56,661 bases of DNA from Paraglaciecola sp. (GTDB taxonomy: Bacteria > Pseudomonadota > Gammaproteobacteria > Enterobacterales > Alteromonadaceae), in contig NZ_JANQVQ010000084.1 of NCBI RefSeq assembly GCF_030730205.1, positions 1-56,661 of the forward strand. Reading direction: 5' to 3'. The translations under genes were made by a program, and so were the position numbers. This document shows, one piece after another, positions 35,128 to 45,498 of the stretch (its first letter is position 1; each line of letters begins with the position of its first letter). The notes beneath the pieces were generated by a model that was not told the DNA's origin, ran no database searches, and saw nothing but the letters and a program-made list of their open reading frames with translations.

Positions 35128-37533
35128 TCAATCCTCGCCGCCACTGACAATATTGGCGATATTCAATAAATTGAGCACCGCAGTGTAATTAATCGAACCT
35201 TTGGGATAACGGCCTTTACTATTAAGTTGACCTGCTTCTTTATTCATTAACAATTCTAAGGCTTGTTCCACCGTTTCCACAGCATATATATGAAACTTAC
35301 CGCTTTTTACCGCCGCGATAATTTCTTTATCTAACATCAAATTTATCTGATTTGATTTGGGAATAATCACGCCCTGCTTGCCACTTAACTCTCGGTGTTG
35401 GCAGAGCTTAAAAAAACCTTCAATTTTCTCATTTACGCCGCCCACTGATTGCACCTGGCCGTATTGATTAATTGAACCTGTAATGGCTAAATCTTGCCGA
35501 GCAGGTATTTTGGTTAAGGCAGAAATTAAAGCAATCAGTTCAGCAAGCGAGGCGCTGTCGCCGTCGATATGGCCATAGGATTGTTCAATGGCAATATTAG
35601 CCGATAACGTTAAGGGAAATAATTGCGCATACTTATGACCTAAATACCCCGTTAGTAAAAGAACCCCTTTTGAGTGAATTGGCTGACCAAGTTCAACTTC
35701 GCGTTCAATATCTACTACGCCACTTGAGCCCGCATAAACAGTTGAGGTGATACGAGCGGGGGTACCAAACATGCAATCACCCACTTCTAATACGGTCAAT
35801 CCATTGACTTTACCTACATCAACACCGTCGGTGGCAATCAGTATTTGCCCTTGTTTGATATCATCTAACACAGCTTCACTGACTCTGCCAGTTCGATAGG
35901 TTTTCGCTGCCAGCGCAGATTCTATATGCGTCACATCAAGTTGGGTAACGCCAGCCTTGCGACAAAAATAAGCGGCTTCATGTAACAACTCAATGACTTC
36001 AGAAAAGCGGGCGGAAAGCCTATTTTGGTGCTCAGCCAAGCGAAGACTAAATTCAACTAAGCGATACATCGCTTTGGCAGATATATCACTCAGGCCTAAT
36101 GTTGTAACTTGGTTGCGTACTCGACCAACAAAATCAAATAGATTTTTCTTTTCAAGGGGTATTTCATGGTCAAAATCGACCAATACCCTAAAGAGTTCGT
36201 AAAACTCATCATCGTATTCTTGCAAGGTATAATACAAATCTCTTGAGCCCAACAATACTACTTTAACGTTGATGGGTATTTGTTGTGGATTTAAGGTGAT
36301 TGAATTAACCATACCTGTATCATGTTGCGGTATATCCATTTTTAACATGCCTGATTTCAGCACCAGTTTTAAGGTTTCCCAAGCAAATGGCTGTTCTATG
36401 AGCTTATCAACGTCTAACAATAAATAACCTCCGTTGGCCTTGTGCAACGCACCGGGGCGTATCATACGGTAGTTAGTGTAAACCGAACCTTGAACGTTGG
36501 TGTACTCAATACGCCCAAAGAGATTTTGGTGTGATGGATTGGGCTCGTATATCAGTGGAGCGCCATCATTTATAGCATGAGACACCAAAATATTCGGGAG
36601 GTATTGCTCTTCCAGTACGGTGCGCCTATCAAAATCATCACTGCGCTCGTCGGACTTTTCATCTTTTTTTTCCTCAGCAAGTAATTCAACAATGGTTTCT
36701 ACCAAGTGCGGCTTTAGTTGGCGGAGGAATTTAAGAATGGCAAGATCAGCCGCATATTTATGTTCTAACTTTTTTAATAGGGGCTTTATTCCCTGCTCTG
36801 CTGTGGCGTTTTTTAAGGCTCTTAACTTTTCAGATGATGCACGCTTCCATTTTGGCAGCTCTATTAATGCCTCACTTAAACTGTCTTCTAACTCATCGAT
36901 AAGTTTGTAAAAGTGAAGGCGTTGCTCTTCGCCCAACTCGGCAAAATCTTTGTCAGTCAGAATGTTGCCATCAACCACAGGTGAAAAAGTGATCACTCCA
37001 CCTTCTTCGAATAAGCTCACTCCTTTACGCTGAGCAAGTGACTCTACCTCATCTATGGCTTTGTCATAGCCTTGTTCAAATTCACGGGCAATAGCCGCTT
37101 TTTTGCGTTGATAACCTGGGTTATCAAATGCCGCCGGAAAAGTATCAAGCAATTCATCGAGTAAGGTATTGAGCTCTTTATATAAGCGCTTACTTTCGCC
37201 AGCAGGGAGCCTTAGGGCAAAAGGTTCACGCTCATCTTCAAAATTATTGATATAACACCAATCGTCTGGGGTTTCGGTATTGGTAACGTACTTATCAATA
37301 TATTCGCGCACTAAAGTAAAGCGACCGGTTGCTTGCTCCCCCATTACATATAGATTGTAACCTCTGGCATTAATGTCCAAACCAAAAGCAAGTGCATCGC
37401 GAGCCCGATCTTGTCCTATAAAAGTAGAGTTGAGCGCATTATTATCTTTTAAGGCTTGATTGATAAGACGACGACTAGGTTTAGCCGACAACTGCTGCAA
37501 AGTTAACGCATGTTGGTTAAGCATAATGTCCAT
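35128..37533 (-). CDS. Lon-related ATP-dependent protease (LonB/COG1067 type, AAA_32)
   Basis: The 801-residue protein is a Lon homolog without the usual LON N-terminal substrate domain. The N-terminal ATPase part has GQDRARDALAFGLDINARGYNLYVMGEQATGRFTLVR, with a divergent Walker A (GEQATGR). A long helical insertion spans about 130-300. A Walker B-like GGYLLLDVDKL follows. The C-terminal protease domain has the catalytic Ser in DGDSASLAELIAL and Lys in GGVNEKIEGFF. E. coli YcbZ is a related but shorter protein. There are two candidate starts, ATG at 37533 and ATG at 37524; the second has GGA 5 nt upstream. No membrane segment is visible, unlike archaeal LonB. It stands alone. Confidence 0.92.
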   Translation of the reverse strand: MDIMLNQHALTLQQLSAKPSRRLINQALKDNNALNSTFIGQDRARDALAFGLDINARGYNLYVMGEQATGRFTLVREYIDKYVTNTETPDDWCYINNFEDEREPFALRLPAGESKRLYKELNTLLDELLDTFPAAFDNPGYQRKKAAIAREFEQGYDKAIDEVESLAQRKGVSLFEEGGVITFSPVVDGNILTDKDFAELGEEQRLHFYKLIDELEDSLSEALIELPKWKRASSEKLRALKNATAEQGIKPLLKKLEHKYAADLAILKFLRQLKPHLVETIVELLAEEKKDEKSDERSDDFDRRTVLEEQYLPNILVSHAINDGAPLIYEPNPSHQNLFGRIEYTNVQGSVYTNYRMIRPGALHKANGGYLLLDVDKLIEQPFAWETLKLVLKSGMLKMDIPQHDTGMVNSITLNPQQIPINVKVVLLGSRDLYYTLQEYDDEFYELFRVLVDFDHEIPLEKKNLFDFVGRVRNQVTTLGLSDISAKAMYRLVEFSLRLAEHQNRLSARFSEVIELLHEAAYFCRKAGVTQLDVTHIESALAAKTYRTGRVSEAVLDDIKQGQILIATDGVDVGKVNGLTVLEVGDCMFGTPARITSTVYAGSSGVVDIEREVELGQPIHSKGVLLLTGYLGHKYAQLFPLTLSANIAIEQSYGHIDGDSASLAELIALISALTKIPARQDLAITGSINQYGQVQSVGGVNEKIEGFFKLCQHRELSGKQGVIIPKSNQINLMLDKEIIAAVKSGKFHIYAVETVEQALELLMNKEAGQLNSKGRYPKGSINYTAVLNLLNIANIVSGGED

Positions 37534-37845
37534 TTACTACAAAATTTTGCGTAGTGAAACGCGGATTAAAGGAGGTGTCAAACACAAAGCAAGTATTGTA
37601 ACTCGATTTTTAAAACATTTAAAAAATACCTGCTTTAAAATAATGTAGAACAAAAACTGAAAACTAATTAATCTGCACAAAACCGCACAAAATTTGCGCA
37701 GTTAAACACGAATAGCTGACTCATGACCAAAAACATCGAATTAAGCGCTCCTAAACCTGCTTAAGCTATTGTTTATGTTAGTAGCGCTAAGGTATTCTAA
37801 CAGGCTAAATTTTCATTTTTATCAACGCCGCGGAAGTCTTTTTTA
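37534..37845. other. Divergent promoter region between the Lon-like protease and leuS
   Basis: This 312-bp region has no gene. An 11-of-12-bp inverted repeat (AAAGCAAGTATT at 37586-37597 and AATACCTGCTTT at 37625-37636) falls in the leader of the protease transcript. A weak leuS promoter candidate, TTGTTT and TATTCT 18 bp apart, lies at about 37769-37798. Confidence 0.4.
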
Positions 37846-40446
37846 ATGGCACAAAAACAATACCAACCTCAACAAATTGAAAAAGAGGTACAAGCATTCT
37901 GGGAAAGCAATAACACTTTTAAGGCTGTTGAACAGCCAGAAAAAGAAAAGTTTTATTGTTTATCTATGTTTCCATACCCTAGTGGTCGCTTGCACATGGG
38001 CCATGTGCGTAATTATACCATCGGTGATGTCATTAGCCGTTTTCAGCGCATGCAAGGTAAAAATGTATTACAACCTATGGGTTGGGATGCCTTTGGTTTA
38101 CCCGCTGAAAACGCCGCAGTAAACAATAATACCGCGCCAGCCAAATGGACCTATGCCAACATCGAATATATGAAAACCCAGCTCAAGTCTTTGGGCTTTG
38201 GTTATGATTGGGATAGAGAAGTCGCTACTTGCAAACCTGATTACTATCGTTGGGAACAGTGGTTTTTTACTCGCCTGTATGAAAAAGGCTTGGTTTATAA
38301 AAAAAATTCTACGGTAAATTGGGATCCCATCGACCAGACGGTTCTTGCTAACGAGCAAGTGATCGACGGTCGAGGCTGGCGCTCTGGTGCCCTAGTTGAA
38401 CAAAAAGAAATTCCGCAGTGGTTTATCAAAATCACTGATTACGCTGAAGAGCTGGTGAATGACCTTGAACAGCTAACTGAATGGCCTGACCAAGTACGTA
38501 CCATGCAAAAAAATTGGATTGGTCGTTCCGAAGGTGTGGAAATTACTTTTGACTTAGTTAACGCCGTTGCCGGAGCCACCTCGTTTGATGTTTATACAAC
38601 TCGCCCAGATACCCTTTATGGTGTGACCTATGTGGCAGTAGCGGCCCAGCACCCTATCGCCCTCGAAGCAGCCAAAGACAACATTGAATTGGCGCATTTT
38701 ATTGACGAGTGTAAAAACACCAAGGTTGCTGAGGCAGAATTAGCCACCATGGAGAAAAAAGGCTGCGCGACAGGTTACTACGCAATTCACCCTCTTACCG
38801 GTGAAAACGTGCCAATTTGGGTCGCAAACTTTGTGTTGATGGGATATGGCTCAGGTGCAGTGATGGCAGTTCCTGGTCATGATCAACGAGATTGGGAATT
38901 TGCGACTAAATACCATCTTACTATCAAACAAGTCATTACCTCACTCGAGACTGACACCATTATAGATTTAGGCAAAGCAGCCTTCACTGAAAAAGGCTTA
39001 TTGGTTAATTCACAAGAATATGATGGACTCAACTCGGCTGAAGCTTTTGAACAGATTGCGACTAAGCTCACAGAGTTAGGCAAAGGTAAAAAAACAGTTA
39101 ACTATCGTTTACGTGATTGGGGCGTTTCAAGACAACGCTATTGGGGCACACCCATCCCAATGTTAAATCTTGAAGACGGCCAAGCGGTACCTGTACCTGC
39201 TGAGCAATTACCGGTTGTGCTGCCTGAAGATGTGCAAATGAATGGGGTTATCTCCCCTATTAAGGCCGATCCACAATGGGCGAAAACGCAATACCAAGGC
39301 CAAAACGCCTTACGAGAAACCGACACCTTTGACACCTTTATGGAATCATCTTGGTACTACGCTCGTTATGCGTGTGCTCAAAATGACCAAGCTATGTTAG
39401 ATCCAAGTCAAGCCAACTATTGGTTACCTGTTGATCAATACGTGGGTGGTATTGAACATGCGATTTTACACTTATTGTATTCACGGTTTTTTCACAAATT
39501 ATTACGTGATGAAGGACTAGTAGAATCAGACGAGCCGTTTAAACGCTTACTGTGTCAAGGCATGGTATTAGCTGATTCGTTTTATCGTGAGGACGAAACT
39601 GGCAAACAAGTCTGGTACTCACCTGCTGATGTGATCAGTGAAAAAGATGACAAAGGTCGTATTGTACGTTCAGTATTGGCCGCTGACGGTCAAGAAGTCA
39701 AACACGGCGGCATGACCAAAATGTCGAAGTCAAAAAATAATGGTATCGACCCTCAGCAAGTTATTGATGTTTATGGCGCGGACACCATTCGTGTATTTAC
39801 TATGTTTGCCGCACCACCGGAACAAACCCTCGAATGGATTGATTCTGGGGTTGATGGCTCACATCGTTTCGTTAAGCGTCTATGGAACCTAACACAAGAG
39901 CATCTTGAATTAGGTGAGGTAGCCACTTTAGATGTAGCGTTACTCACAGCAGAACAAAAAAATCTGCGCCGCTTAGTGCATAAAACCATTGAGAAAGTGA
40001 CCGATGACGTAGGCCGTCGTCAAACCTTTAACACCGCAGTGGCTGCAATTATGGAATTGCTCAATCATTTGCAAAAGGCGCCACAGGTTGAAGCCCAAGA
40101 TAAAGCGGTAGTACGTGAAGGTATCAATGCCATCGTATTGTTACTTGCCCCTATCGCCCCACATATTTGTCATGTTTTGTACAAAGAGCTTGGGTTTGAT
40201 GGCGATATTGAGACAGCAGCTTGGCCAGTAGTTGATGCCGCTGCCTTAGTTGAAGACGAAAAATTGGTGGTTGTGCAAGTTAACGGTAAAGTAAGAGCTA
40301 AAATTACCATTGCCGCCGATGCGACGCAGGAACAAGTGGAGGCTTTGGGTTTACAAGAACACAATGTGGTTCCTTTTGTTGAAGGTAAGACGATACGTAA
40401 AGTGATCTATATACCTGGCAAATTACTTAACATCGTCGCAAATTAA
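37846..40446 (+). CDS. leuS: Leucyl-tRNA synthetase
   Basis: LeuS charges tRNA-Leu and proofreads in a CP1 editing domain. The 866-residue class I synthetase has the HIGH-type motif HMGH at residues 50-53 ([18 protein letters not shown]) and the KMSKS motif in [16 protein letters not shown]. The editing site includes [16 protein letters not shown] and [17 protein letters not shown]. Length and motifs match E. coli LeuS (860). The gene opens a long plus-strand cluster and is followed 17 bp later by lptE, as in E. coli. Confidence 0.98.
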   Translation: MAQKQYQPQQIEKEVQAFWESNNTFKAVEQPEKEKFYCLSMFPYPSGRLHMGHVRNYTIGDVISRFQRMQGKNVLQPMGWDAFGLPAENAAVNNNTAPAKWTYANIEYMKTQLKSLGFGYDWDREVATCKPDYYRWEQWFFTRLYEKGLVYKKNSTVNWDPIDQTVLANEQVIDGRGWRSGALVEQKEIPQWFIKITDYAEELVNDLEQLTEWPDQVRTMQKNWIGRSEGVEITFDLVNAVAGATSFDVYTTRPDTLYGVTYVAVAAQHPIALEAAKDNIELAHFIDECKNTKVAEAELATMEKKGCATGYYAIHPLTGENVPIWVANFVLMGYGSGAVMAVPGHDQRDWEFATKYHLTIKQVITSLETDTIIDLGKAAFTEKGLLVNSQEYDGLNSAEAFEQIATKLTELGKGKKTVNYRLRDWGVSRQRYWGTPIPMLNLEDGQAVPVPAEQLPVVLPEDVQMNGVISPIKADPQWAKTQYQGQNALRETDTFDTFMESSWYYARYACAQNDQAMLDPSQANYWLPVDQYVGGIEHAILHLLYSRFFHKLLRDEGLVESDEPFKRLLCQGMVLADSFYREDETGKQVWYSPADVISEKDDKGRIVRSVLAADGQEVKHGGMTKMSKSKNNGIDPQQVIDVYGADTIRVFTMFAAPPEQTLEWIDSGVDGSHRFVKRLWNLTQEHLELGEVATLDVALLTAEQKNLRRLVHKTIEKVTDDVGRRQTFNTAVAAIMELLNHLQKAPQVEAQDKAVVREGINAIVLLLAPIAPHICHVLYKELGFDGDIETAAWPVVDAAALVEDEKLVVVQVNGKVRAKITIAADATQEQVEALGLQEHNVVPFVEGKTIRKVIYIPGKLLNIVAN

Positions 40447-40463
40447 ATAAAGGTAAATATTCG

Positions 40464-40985
40464 GTGCTAGTTACGCTTTTTAAAGGTTTTATCGCCGGGG
40501 GATTGTTAATTGCCCTGACCGGTTGTGGTTTCAGCCTGCGCGGAGCGTTCCATTTGCCCGCAGAGATCCAGACTGTGCAGTTAAGCTCAGTGGCGCACAA
40601 TGCGTCGCTCGAGCGCGCCTTGGCCAAACGATTAAAACCCTATAGGTTGCAGATGGTAGATAATAGTGGCGCGACTGCAGACTTAACTATCACCTTGTTG
40701 CCCGATGAATTAGATCGCCGTTTACTCTCGCTGTTTCAAACAGGTCAAGTTGCCGAATACGAGTTAGTCTATACCGTGAAATATCAGCTGCAATTTGCCC
40801 ACAGTGAGATGCAAGCAATTGAGTTTACGGTTACCCGCGAATATCAGGATGATCCTGACGCAGTATTGGCTAAATCTCGAGAATTAGATCTGGTTTTAGG
40901 CGAAATGCGTCAACAAGCAGCCGATCGCATTATTCGCCAAATATCGACCAGTTACCCACACCGCAACGCTAACTCGCCGTTGTAA
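40464..40985 (+). CDS. lptE: LPS-assembly lipoprotein LptE
   Basis: LptE is an outer-membrane lipoprotein that plugs the LptD barrel for LPS export. The 173-residue protein begins with a signal ending in the lipobox LTGC (Cys21), followed by GFSLRGAFHLPAE, the conserved start of mature LptE. The rest is the alpha-beta fold with EYELVYTVKYQL and DDPDAVLAKSRELD. The start is a GTG, with AAAGG about 11 nt upstream, which may mean moderate translation. It lies between leuS and holA and overlaps holA by one base (TAATG), the E. coli order. Confidence 0.94.
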   Translation: MLVTLFKGFIAGGLLIALTGCGFSLRGAFHLPAEIQTVQLSSVAHNASLERALAKRLKPYRLQMVDNSGATADLTITLLPDELDRRLLSLFQTGQVAEYELVYTVKYQLQFAHSEMQAIEFTVTREYQDDPDAVLAKSRELDLVLGEMRQQAADRIIRQISTSYPHRNANSPL

Positions 40986-42022
40986 TGCAAGTTTATCCCA
41001 ACCGATTAAAAGCGGCTTTAGCGCAGCGTTTAACGCCATTTTATATGGTGTTTGGTGATGAACCCCAGCAAAAAATGGAAACGCTACAAGCCATTCGTGA
41101 AGTGGCGTTACGACAAGGCTTTGATGAGCGACAATCGCTTACGGTTGATAGCCAATTTAATTGGAATAACTTAGTTGAAGCCACACAGACCCTGTCCCTG
41201 TTTTCGAGTAAGCAATTTATTGAGCTTGAATTGCCCACAGGCAAACCCGGTACTGAAGGCAGTAAAATACTCAGCATGCTTGCCACGCAAAGTAGTGACG
41301 ATTTACTCGTTGTGATCCATGGCGCTAAAATTGGTAAGGATGTGCAATCGAGTAAGTGGTTTAAGCTACTAGATAAAAATGGGGTATATGTCCCCTGTTA
41401 CCCACTTGAAGGTAACTCGCTGCAGCAATGGCTAAGCCAGCAGATGCATACAGAAGGCTTGCAGGCGTCAAAAGAAATATGTCAGTTATTGGCAGACTAT
41501 TGTGAGGGAAACCTACTCGCTGCTAAACAAGAGGTGCAAAAACTCGCTTTGTTGTATCCCGCCGGTAATCCTTCCTTAGAACAAGTCGAACAAGCCGTGG
41601 TGGACCAAAGTCGCTTTACCGTGTTTCATCTAATTGATGTATTGTTAGCGGGCGATGCTCAAAAAGCCTTAAAAATGCTCTATCGACTGGAAAGTGAAGG
41701 CATCGAGCCTACGATTATTTTGTGGGCTCTGACTCGTGAATGGCAAACCATACAAGCCTTGTTGTTTGCTCAACAAACTGGCCAAGCATTAAATTGGAAT
41801 CAACATCGTATATGGGGTAATCGTCAGGCCTTGTACTTATCAGCACTTCAACGTCTAGATTTAGCGCAAATGCACGCCTTACAGAAAAAACTGACTACCC
41901 TTGATTTTGCCATCAAGCAGTCGCAAATTTTGAGGCCTTACGTCGAACTGTGCCATTTATGCCTTATGTTTATTCCGTTTAATCTTGAGGCCTTTCCTCT
42001 TGATTATGGATTGAGTGATTGA
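40985..42022 (+). CDS. holA: DNA polymerase III subunit delta
   Basis: HolA is the clamp-opening 'wrench' of the DnaX clamp loader. The 345-residue protein starts MQVYPNRLKAALAQRLTPFYMVFGDEPQQKMET, typical of the family, and contains LEGNSLQQWLSQQM in domain I and the helical collar segment RFTVFHLIDVLLAGDAQKALKML. No Walker A is expected in delta. It overlaps lptE (TAATG) and nadD (TGATG), so the three are translationally coupled. Confidence 0.95.
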   Translation: MQVYPNRLKAALAQRLTPFYMVFGDEPQQKMETLQAIREVALRQGFDERQSLTVDSQFNWNNLVEATQTLSLFSSKQFIELELPTGKPGTEGSKILSMLATQSSDDLLVVIHGAKIGKDVQSSKWFKLLDKNGVYVPCYPLEGNSLQQWLSQQMHTEGLQASKEICQLLADYCEGNLLAAKQEVQKLALLYPAGNPSLEQVEQAVVDQSRFTVFHLIDVLLAGDAQKALKMLYRLESEGIEPTIILWALTREWQTIQALLFAQQTGQALNWNQHRIWGNRQALYLSALQRLDLAQMHALQKKLTTLDFAIKQSQILRPYVELCHLCLMFIPFNLEAFPLDYGLSD

Positions 42023-42693
42023 TGTCACTCGCTCCCGCTATTGGCTTATTTGGCGGTACGTTTGACCCCATTCATAACGGCCATATAGAGCCTGTTATGG
42101 CGGCGGCCAAGCAGGTCAATTTGCAAACAGTTGCTCTAATGCCAAACTACTTACCAGCCCATAAAGCGCAAGCCATGAGCAGCAGCGCCCAGCGCCTAGA
42201 CATGATAAAACGGGTGTGTGATACCTACCCTTTATTTTATCCAGAGCCTTGGGAAATAGAACAAGCTCGTGTCACTTATAGCGTTGACACTCTAAGCGCA
42301 TTTAGAGACCGCCATCCTAATTCCCCTATCTGTTTTTTTATCGGCACAGATTCACTTAATTCATTACCAACGTGGCATCGCTGGGAAACGCTATTGAACT
42401 TATGCCACTTTATTGTGTGTAAACGAAACAGTGAGACAACAAAAAAACCGACAACTGAGCAGCAGAAAATTGTCGCTGATTTATTACGCAAACATCAAAC
42501 GACTGAGCCTGCTTCACTGCATCGAACATTGGCTGGCCACATTTACTTAGCCGATACGCCAGAAGTGAACGTATCCTCTACCAAAATAAGAGCCTTAATC
42601 GCCCAAGGATACCGTCCTCACGAAATGCTGCCTGAGTCGATTTTACAGTACATCGAATACACTAAGTTATATCAGCCTAAGAGCAATATCTGA
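42022..42693 (+). CDS. nadD: Nicotinate-nucleotide adenylyltransferase
   Basis: NadD makes nicotinic acid adenine dinucleotide from NaMN and ATP in NAD synthesis. The nucleotidyltransferase motifs are LFGGTFDPIHNGHIEP, with the HxGH-type His-Asn-Gly-His, and VSSTKIRALIAQGYRP near the C-terminus. The ATG at 42022 overlaps the holA stop (TGATG), and the product is 223 residues. It follows holA and precedes rsfS, as in E. coli. Confidence 0.96.
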   Translation: MSLAPAIGLFGGTFDPIHNGHIEPVMAAAKQVNLQTVALMPNYLPAHKAQAMSSSAQRLDMIKRVCDTYPLFYPEPWEIEQARVTYSVDTLSAFRDRHPNSPICFFIGTDSLNSLPTWHRWETLLNLCHFIVCKRNSETTKKPTTEQQKIVADLLRKHQTTEPASLHRTLAGHIYLADTPEVNVSSTKIRALIAQGYRPHEMLPESILQYIEYTKLYQPKSNI

Positions 42694-42731
42694 TAAACTA
42701 CCCACTTAATTTAAATTTGTAAGGAATATCT

Positions 42732-43049
42732 TTGGACCATCAACAATTAAAAGCATTTGTCATCGAGAAAATAGAAGACCTTAAAGGTCGAGACATAGTT
42801 GATCTTGATGTCGCAGAAAAATCATCGGTCACTGAAACTATGGTAGTGTGCTCAGGTAACTCTAAACGTCATGTTGTTTCTATCGCCGAAAATATTATCG
42901 TTGAAGCAAAATTGGCCGGAAACCCTCCACTAGGTATTGAAGGTCGTGATACCGGTGATTGGGTGTTGGTTGATTTAGGGGATGTCATTGTGCATGTTAT
43001 GCAAGACGAGGCCCGTGATTTTTATCAATTAGAAAAACTCTGGGGTTAA
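42732..43049 (+). CDS. rsfS: Ribosomal silencing factor RsfS
   Basis: RsfS binds L14 on the 50S subunit and blocks subunit joining in stationary phase or starvation. The 105-residue sequence has LKAFVIEKIEDLKGRDIVDLDV and the family core GDWVLVDLGDVIVHVMQDEARDFYQLEKLWG. The start is a TTG with AAGGA about 7 nt upstream; no ATG lies nearby. It is followed by rlmH, a pairing conserved in most bacteria. Confidence 0.95.
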   Translation: MDHQQLKAFVIEKIEDLKGRDIVDLDVAEKSSVTETMVVCSGNSKRHVVSIAENIIVEAKLAGNPPLGIEGRDTGDWVLVDLGDVIVHVMQDEARDFYQLEKLWG

Positions 43050-43087
43050 AAAACCTTGGTGAATATTTTCGTTAGTCTGCAGTCGTA

Positions 43088-43558
43088 ATGCGAATTCAGC
43101 TTATTGCCGTTGGTCAAAAAATGCCTGCTTGGGTAGAACAAGGGTTTCAGGAATATCTGCGACGTTTTCCCAGTGATATGCCACTTGGACTAACAGAAAT
43201 ACCAGCAGGAAAACGAGGCAAAAATGCAGATATTAAACGCATTTTGCAAAAAGAAGGCGAACTGACCTTAGCCGCTATCCCTAAAGGCAACCGGATTGTC
43301 ACATTGGAAGTCAATGGTGCAAGTTGGGACACCCCTAAACTGGCCAGCCAGATGGAAAAGTGGCAAATGGACGGGCGGGACGTTAGTCTTCTTATTGGAG
43401 GTCCAGAGGGGCTTGCACCAGAATGTATTCAAGCCGCGGAACAAAAGTGGTCATTGTCGAGTCTGACCTTACCTCACCCACTTGTTCGAATTGTAGTGGC
43501 AGAGAGTTTATATCGAGCTTGGTCAATCAATAATAATCATCCCTATCATAGAGAATAG
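43088..43558 (+). CDS. rlmH: 23S rRNA (pseudouridine(1915)-N3)-methyltransferase RlmH
   Basis: RlmH is a small SPOUT enzyme that methylates pseudouridine 1915 in helix 69 of assembled ribosomes. The 156-residue protein begins [23 protein letters not shown] and has the SAM knot [13 protein letters not shown] and the C-terminal [20 protein letters not shown] followed by NNHPYHRE. It lies 38 bp after rsfS and 2 bp before mrdA. Confidence 0.97.
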   Translation: MRIQLIAVGQKMPAWVEQGFQEYLRRFPSDMPLGLTEIPAGKRGKNADIKRILQKEGELTLAAIPKGNRIVTLEVNGASWDTPKLASQMEKWQMDGRDVSLLIGGPEGLAPECIQAAEQKWSLSSLTLPHPLVRIVVAESLYRAWSINNNHPYHRE

Positions 43559-43560
43559 TT

Positions 43561-45495
43561 TTGCCTACACCGCGTATTATCATTAAAGACCATACGGCTG
43601 AGGCCAACTTATTTGCCAGACGCAGCGTGATCGCCATTTTGGTTATTTTTGTCATGATCGCAATCGTTTTGACTAATCTACATTACCTGCAGGTCACCCG
43701 ATTTGAAGACTACCAAACCCGGTCAAATGGTAATCGCATTAAGGTGCTGCCTGTCGCCCCTAATAGGGGCTTAATCTACGATCGCAACGGCATTCTCTTG
43801 GCTGAAAATTTACCCGTATATAGCATTGAAGTGATTCCAGAAGAAATCACTAATTTAGACGCAACCCTGGCTGAATTGCAGCAGCTTCTCGCACTAGAAG
43901 ATGACGAAATAGCAGATTTTAAACAGGATTTGAAACGCCAACGTCGTTTCAAACCCGTCACCTTGCGAAATCGATTATCACCAGAAGAAGTCGCGTTGTT
44001 TTCTGCCCATCAACATAAGTATCCCGGTGTATCAGTCGAAGCACGGTTAGCCCGTCACTATCCCTTTGGTGAAGCCCTAACCCATGCTCTGGGCTATGTA
44101 GCTAAAATTAACAAAGCTGATTTACAAAAATTATCTGAAGCAGGACAAGAAGCCAACTATGCAGCGACTTACGATATCGGCAAGTTGGGCATAGAAAAAT
44201 ACCATGAAGAACTCTTGCATGGTCAAGTGGGTTATCAAGAAGTTGAAGTAAACAGTAAGGGCCGAATTATTAGGACCTTAGATTTTGAACCGCCTATTCC
44301 AGGCAAAGATCTAGTGCTGAATATTGATATAAATTTGCAGCTAGAAGCCATGCGCGTGTTTGCAGGTGAACGAGGCTCCGTTGTTGCCATCGATCCTCGT
44401 GATGGAGGCGTGTTAGCCCTTTACAGTAGCCCAAGCTACGACCCCAATTTATTTGTCCACGGAATAAGCAGCAAAGAATATAAAAAGCTCCTTTCTTCGA
44501 AAGACCGTCCTCTTATCAACCGTGCCACACAAGGTCAATATCCACCGGCCTCTACGGTAAAACCGATGCTTGGTTTACTCGGTTTAGAGGAGAAACTCAT
44601 CACACCTGATTACAAAATACACGATTTGGGTCGTTACAAATTAAACAACGTTGAGCGAATATGGCGTGACCACAATAAGTGGGGGCATGGTTGGGTGAAT
44701 ATCACAAAAGCGATTGAAGTTTCCTGTGATACCTATTTTTACGACTTAGCCTACCGCTTAGGAATTGATCGCATCAGTGAAAGTATGAATGAATTCGGTT
44801 TTGGTGATTATACCGGCGTTGATCTACACGAAGAATCTGATGGACTGATGCCAAGTAGAGGTATCGTTAAAGCCATGTTTAACCGCCCCTGGTACATAGG
44901 CGATACCATTAATGTCGGTATCGGACAAAGTTATTGGACCGCCACGCCTATTCAGTTAACTCAGGCAATTACTGACCTAGCAAATAGAGGCCGCAGACTG
45001 ATACCACAAATATTGCGAGGCAACATGGTGGATAACCAACTTGAGCTAGAGCCGCTTAAGGAACGCCGCCCCATAGAAGTAAAAAACAAACAAAATTGGG
45101 ATGTTATTCTAGATGCGATGTACGGCACGGTAAATCGGGCAGGCAGTGCATTTAAGGCATTTGCGAATACTCATTATACCTCAGCCGGTAAAACCGGAAC
45201 TGCACAATTAGTTACCATAGGCCAAAACGAAAAATACGATGCCAGTAAGTTATCGGAAGAGAACCGCGACAATGCTATGTATGTGGGCTATGCCCCCTAT
45301 GATAAACCGCAAATTGTGATGACCATAGTGCTTGAAAACGCAGGACACGGCGGAGCACAGGCTGCGCCTATAGCCCGCGCTATGATGGATTATTATTTCA
45401 AAGATCAAGTTTTCCCTGAACATACTGTCATTGATTATCCACCTGTTACTAAGGTTTCTGAGCAATCATCTACAGCAACAAGAGCGGCGGATTAA
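43561..45495 (+). CDS. mrdA: Penicillin-binding protein 2 (rod-shape transpeptidase)
   Basis: PBP2 cross-links lateral-wall peptidoglycan with RodA. The 644-residue protein has an N-terminal transmembrane helix (about 22-45), a pedestal domain with RGLIYDRNGILLAENLPVYS, and a transpeptidase domain. The catalytic serine is in YPPASTVKP (about residue 327, Ser-Thr-Val-Lys), the SxN is VSCD-type as in PBP2, and the KTG box is SAGKTGTAQL. The start is TTG at 43561, 2 bp after the rlmH stop, with GAGA upstream. It is followed 3 bp later by rodA, forming the mrdAB pair. Confidence 0.96.
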   Translation: MPTPRIIIKDHTAEANLFARRSVIAILVIFVMIAIVLTNLHYLQVTRFEDYQTRSNGNRIKVLPVAPNRGLIYDRNGILLAENLPVYSIEVIPEEITNLDATLAELQQLLALEDDEIADFKQDLKRQRRFKPVTLRNRLSPEEVALFSAHQHKYPGVSVEARLARHYPFGEALTHALGYVAKINKADLQKLSEAGQEANYAATYDIGKLGIEKYHEELLHGQVGYQEVEVNSKGRIIRTLDFEPPIPGKDLVLNIDINLQLEAMRVFAGERGSVVAIDPRDGGVLALYSSPSYDPNLFVHGISSKEYKKLLSSKDRPLINRATQGQYPPASTVKPMLGLLGLEEKLITPDYKIHDLGRYKLNNVERIWRDHNKWGHGWVNITKAIEVSCDTYFYDLAYRLGIDRISESMNEFGFGDYTGVDLHEESDGLMPSRGIVKAMFNRPWYIGDTINVGIGQSYWTATPIQLTQAITDLANRGRRLIPQILRGNMVDNQLELEPLKERRPIEVKNKQNWDVILDAMYGTVNRAGSAFKAFANTHYTSAGKTGTAQLVTIGQNEKYDASKLSEENRDNAMYVGYAPYDKPQIVMTIVLENAGHGGAQAAPIARAMMDYYFKDQVFPEHTVIDYPPVTKVSEQSSTATRAAD

Positions 45496-45498
45496 TCA

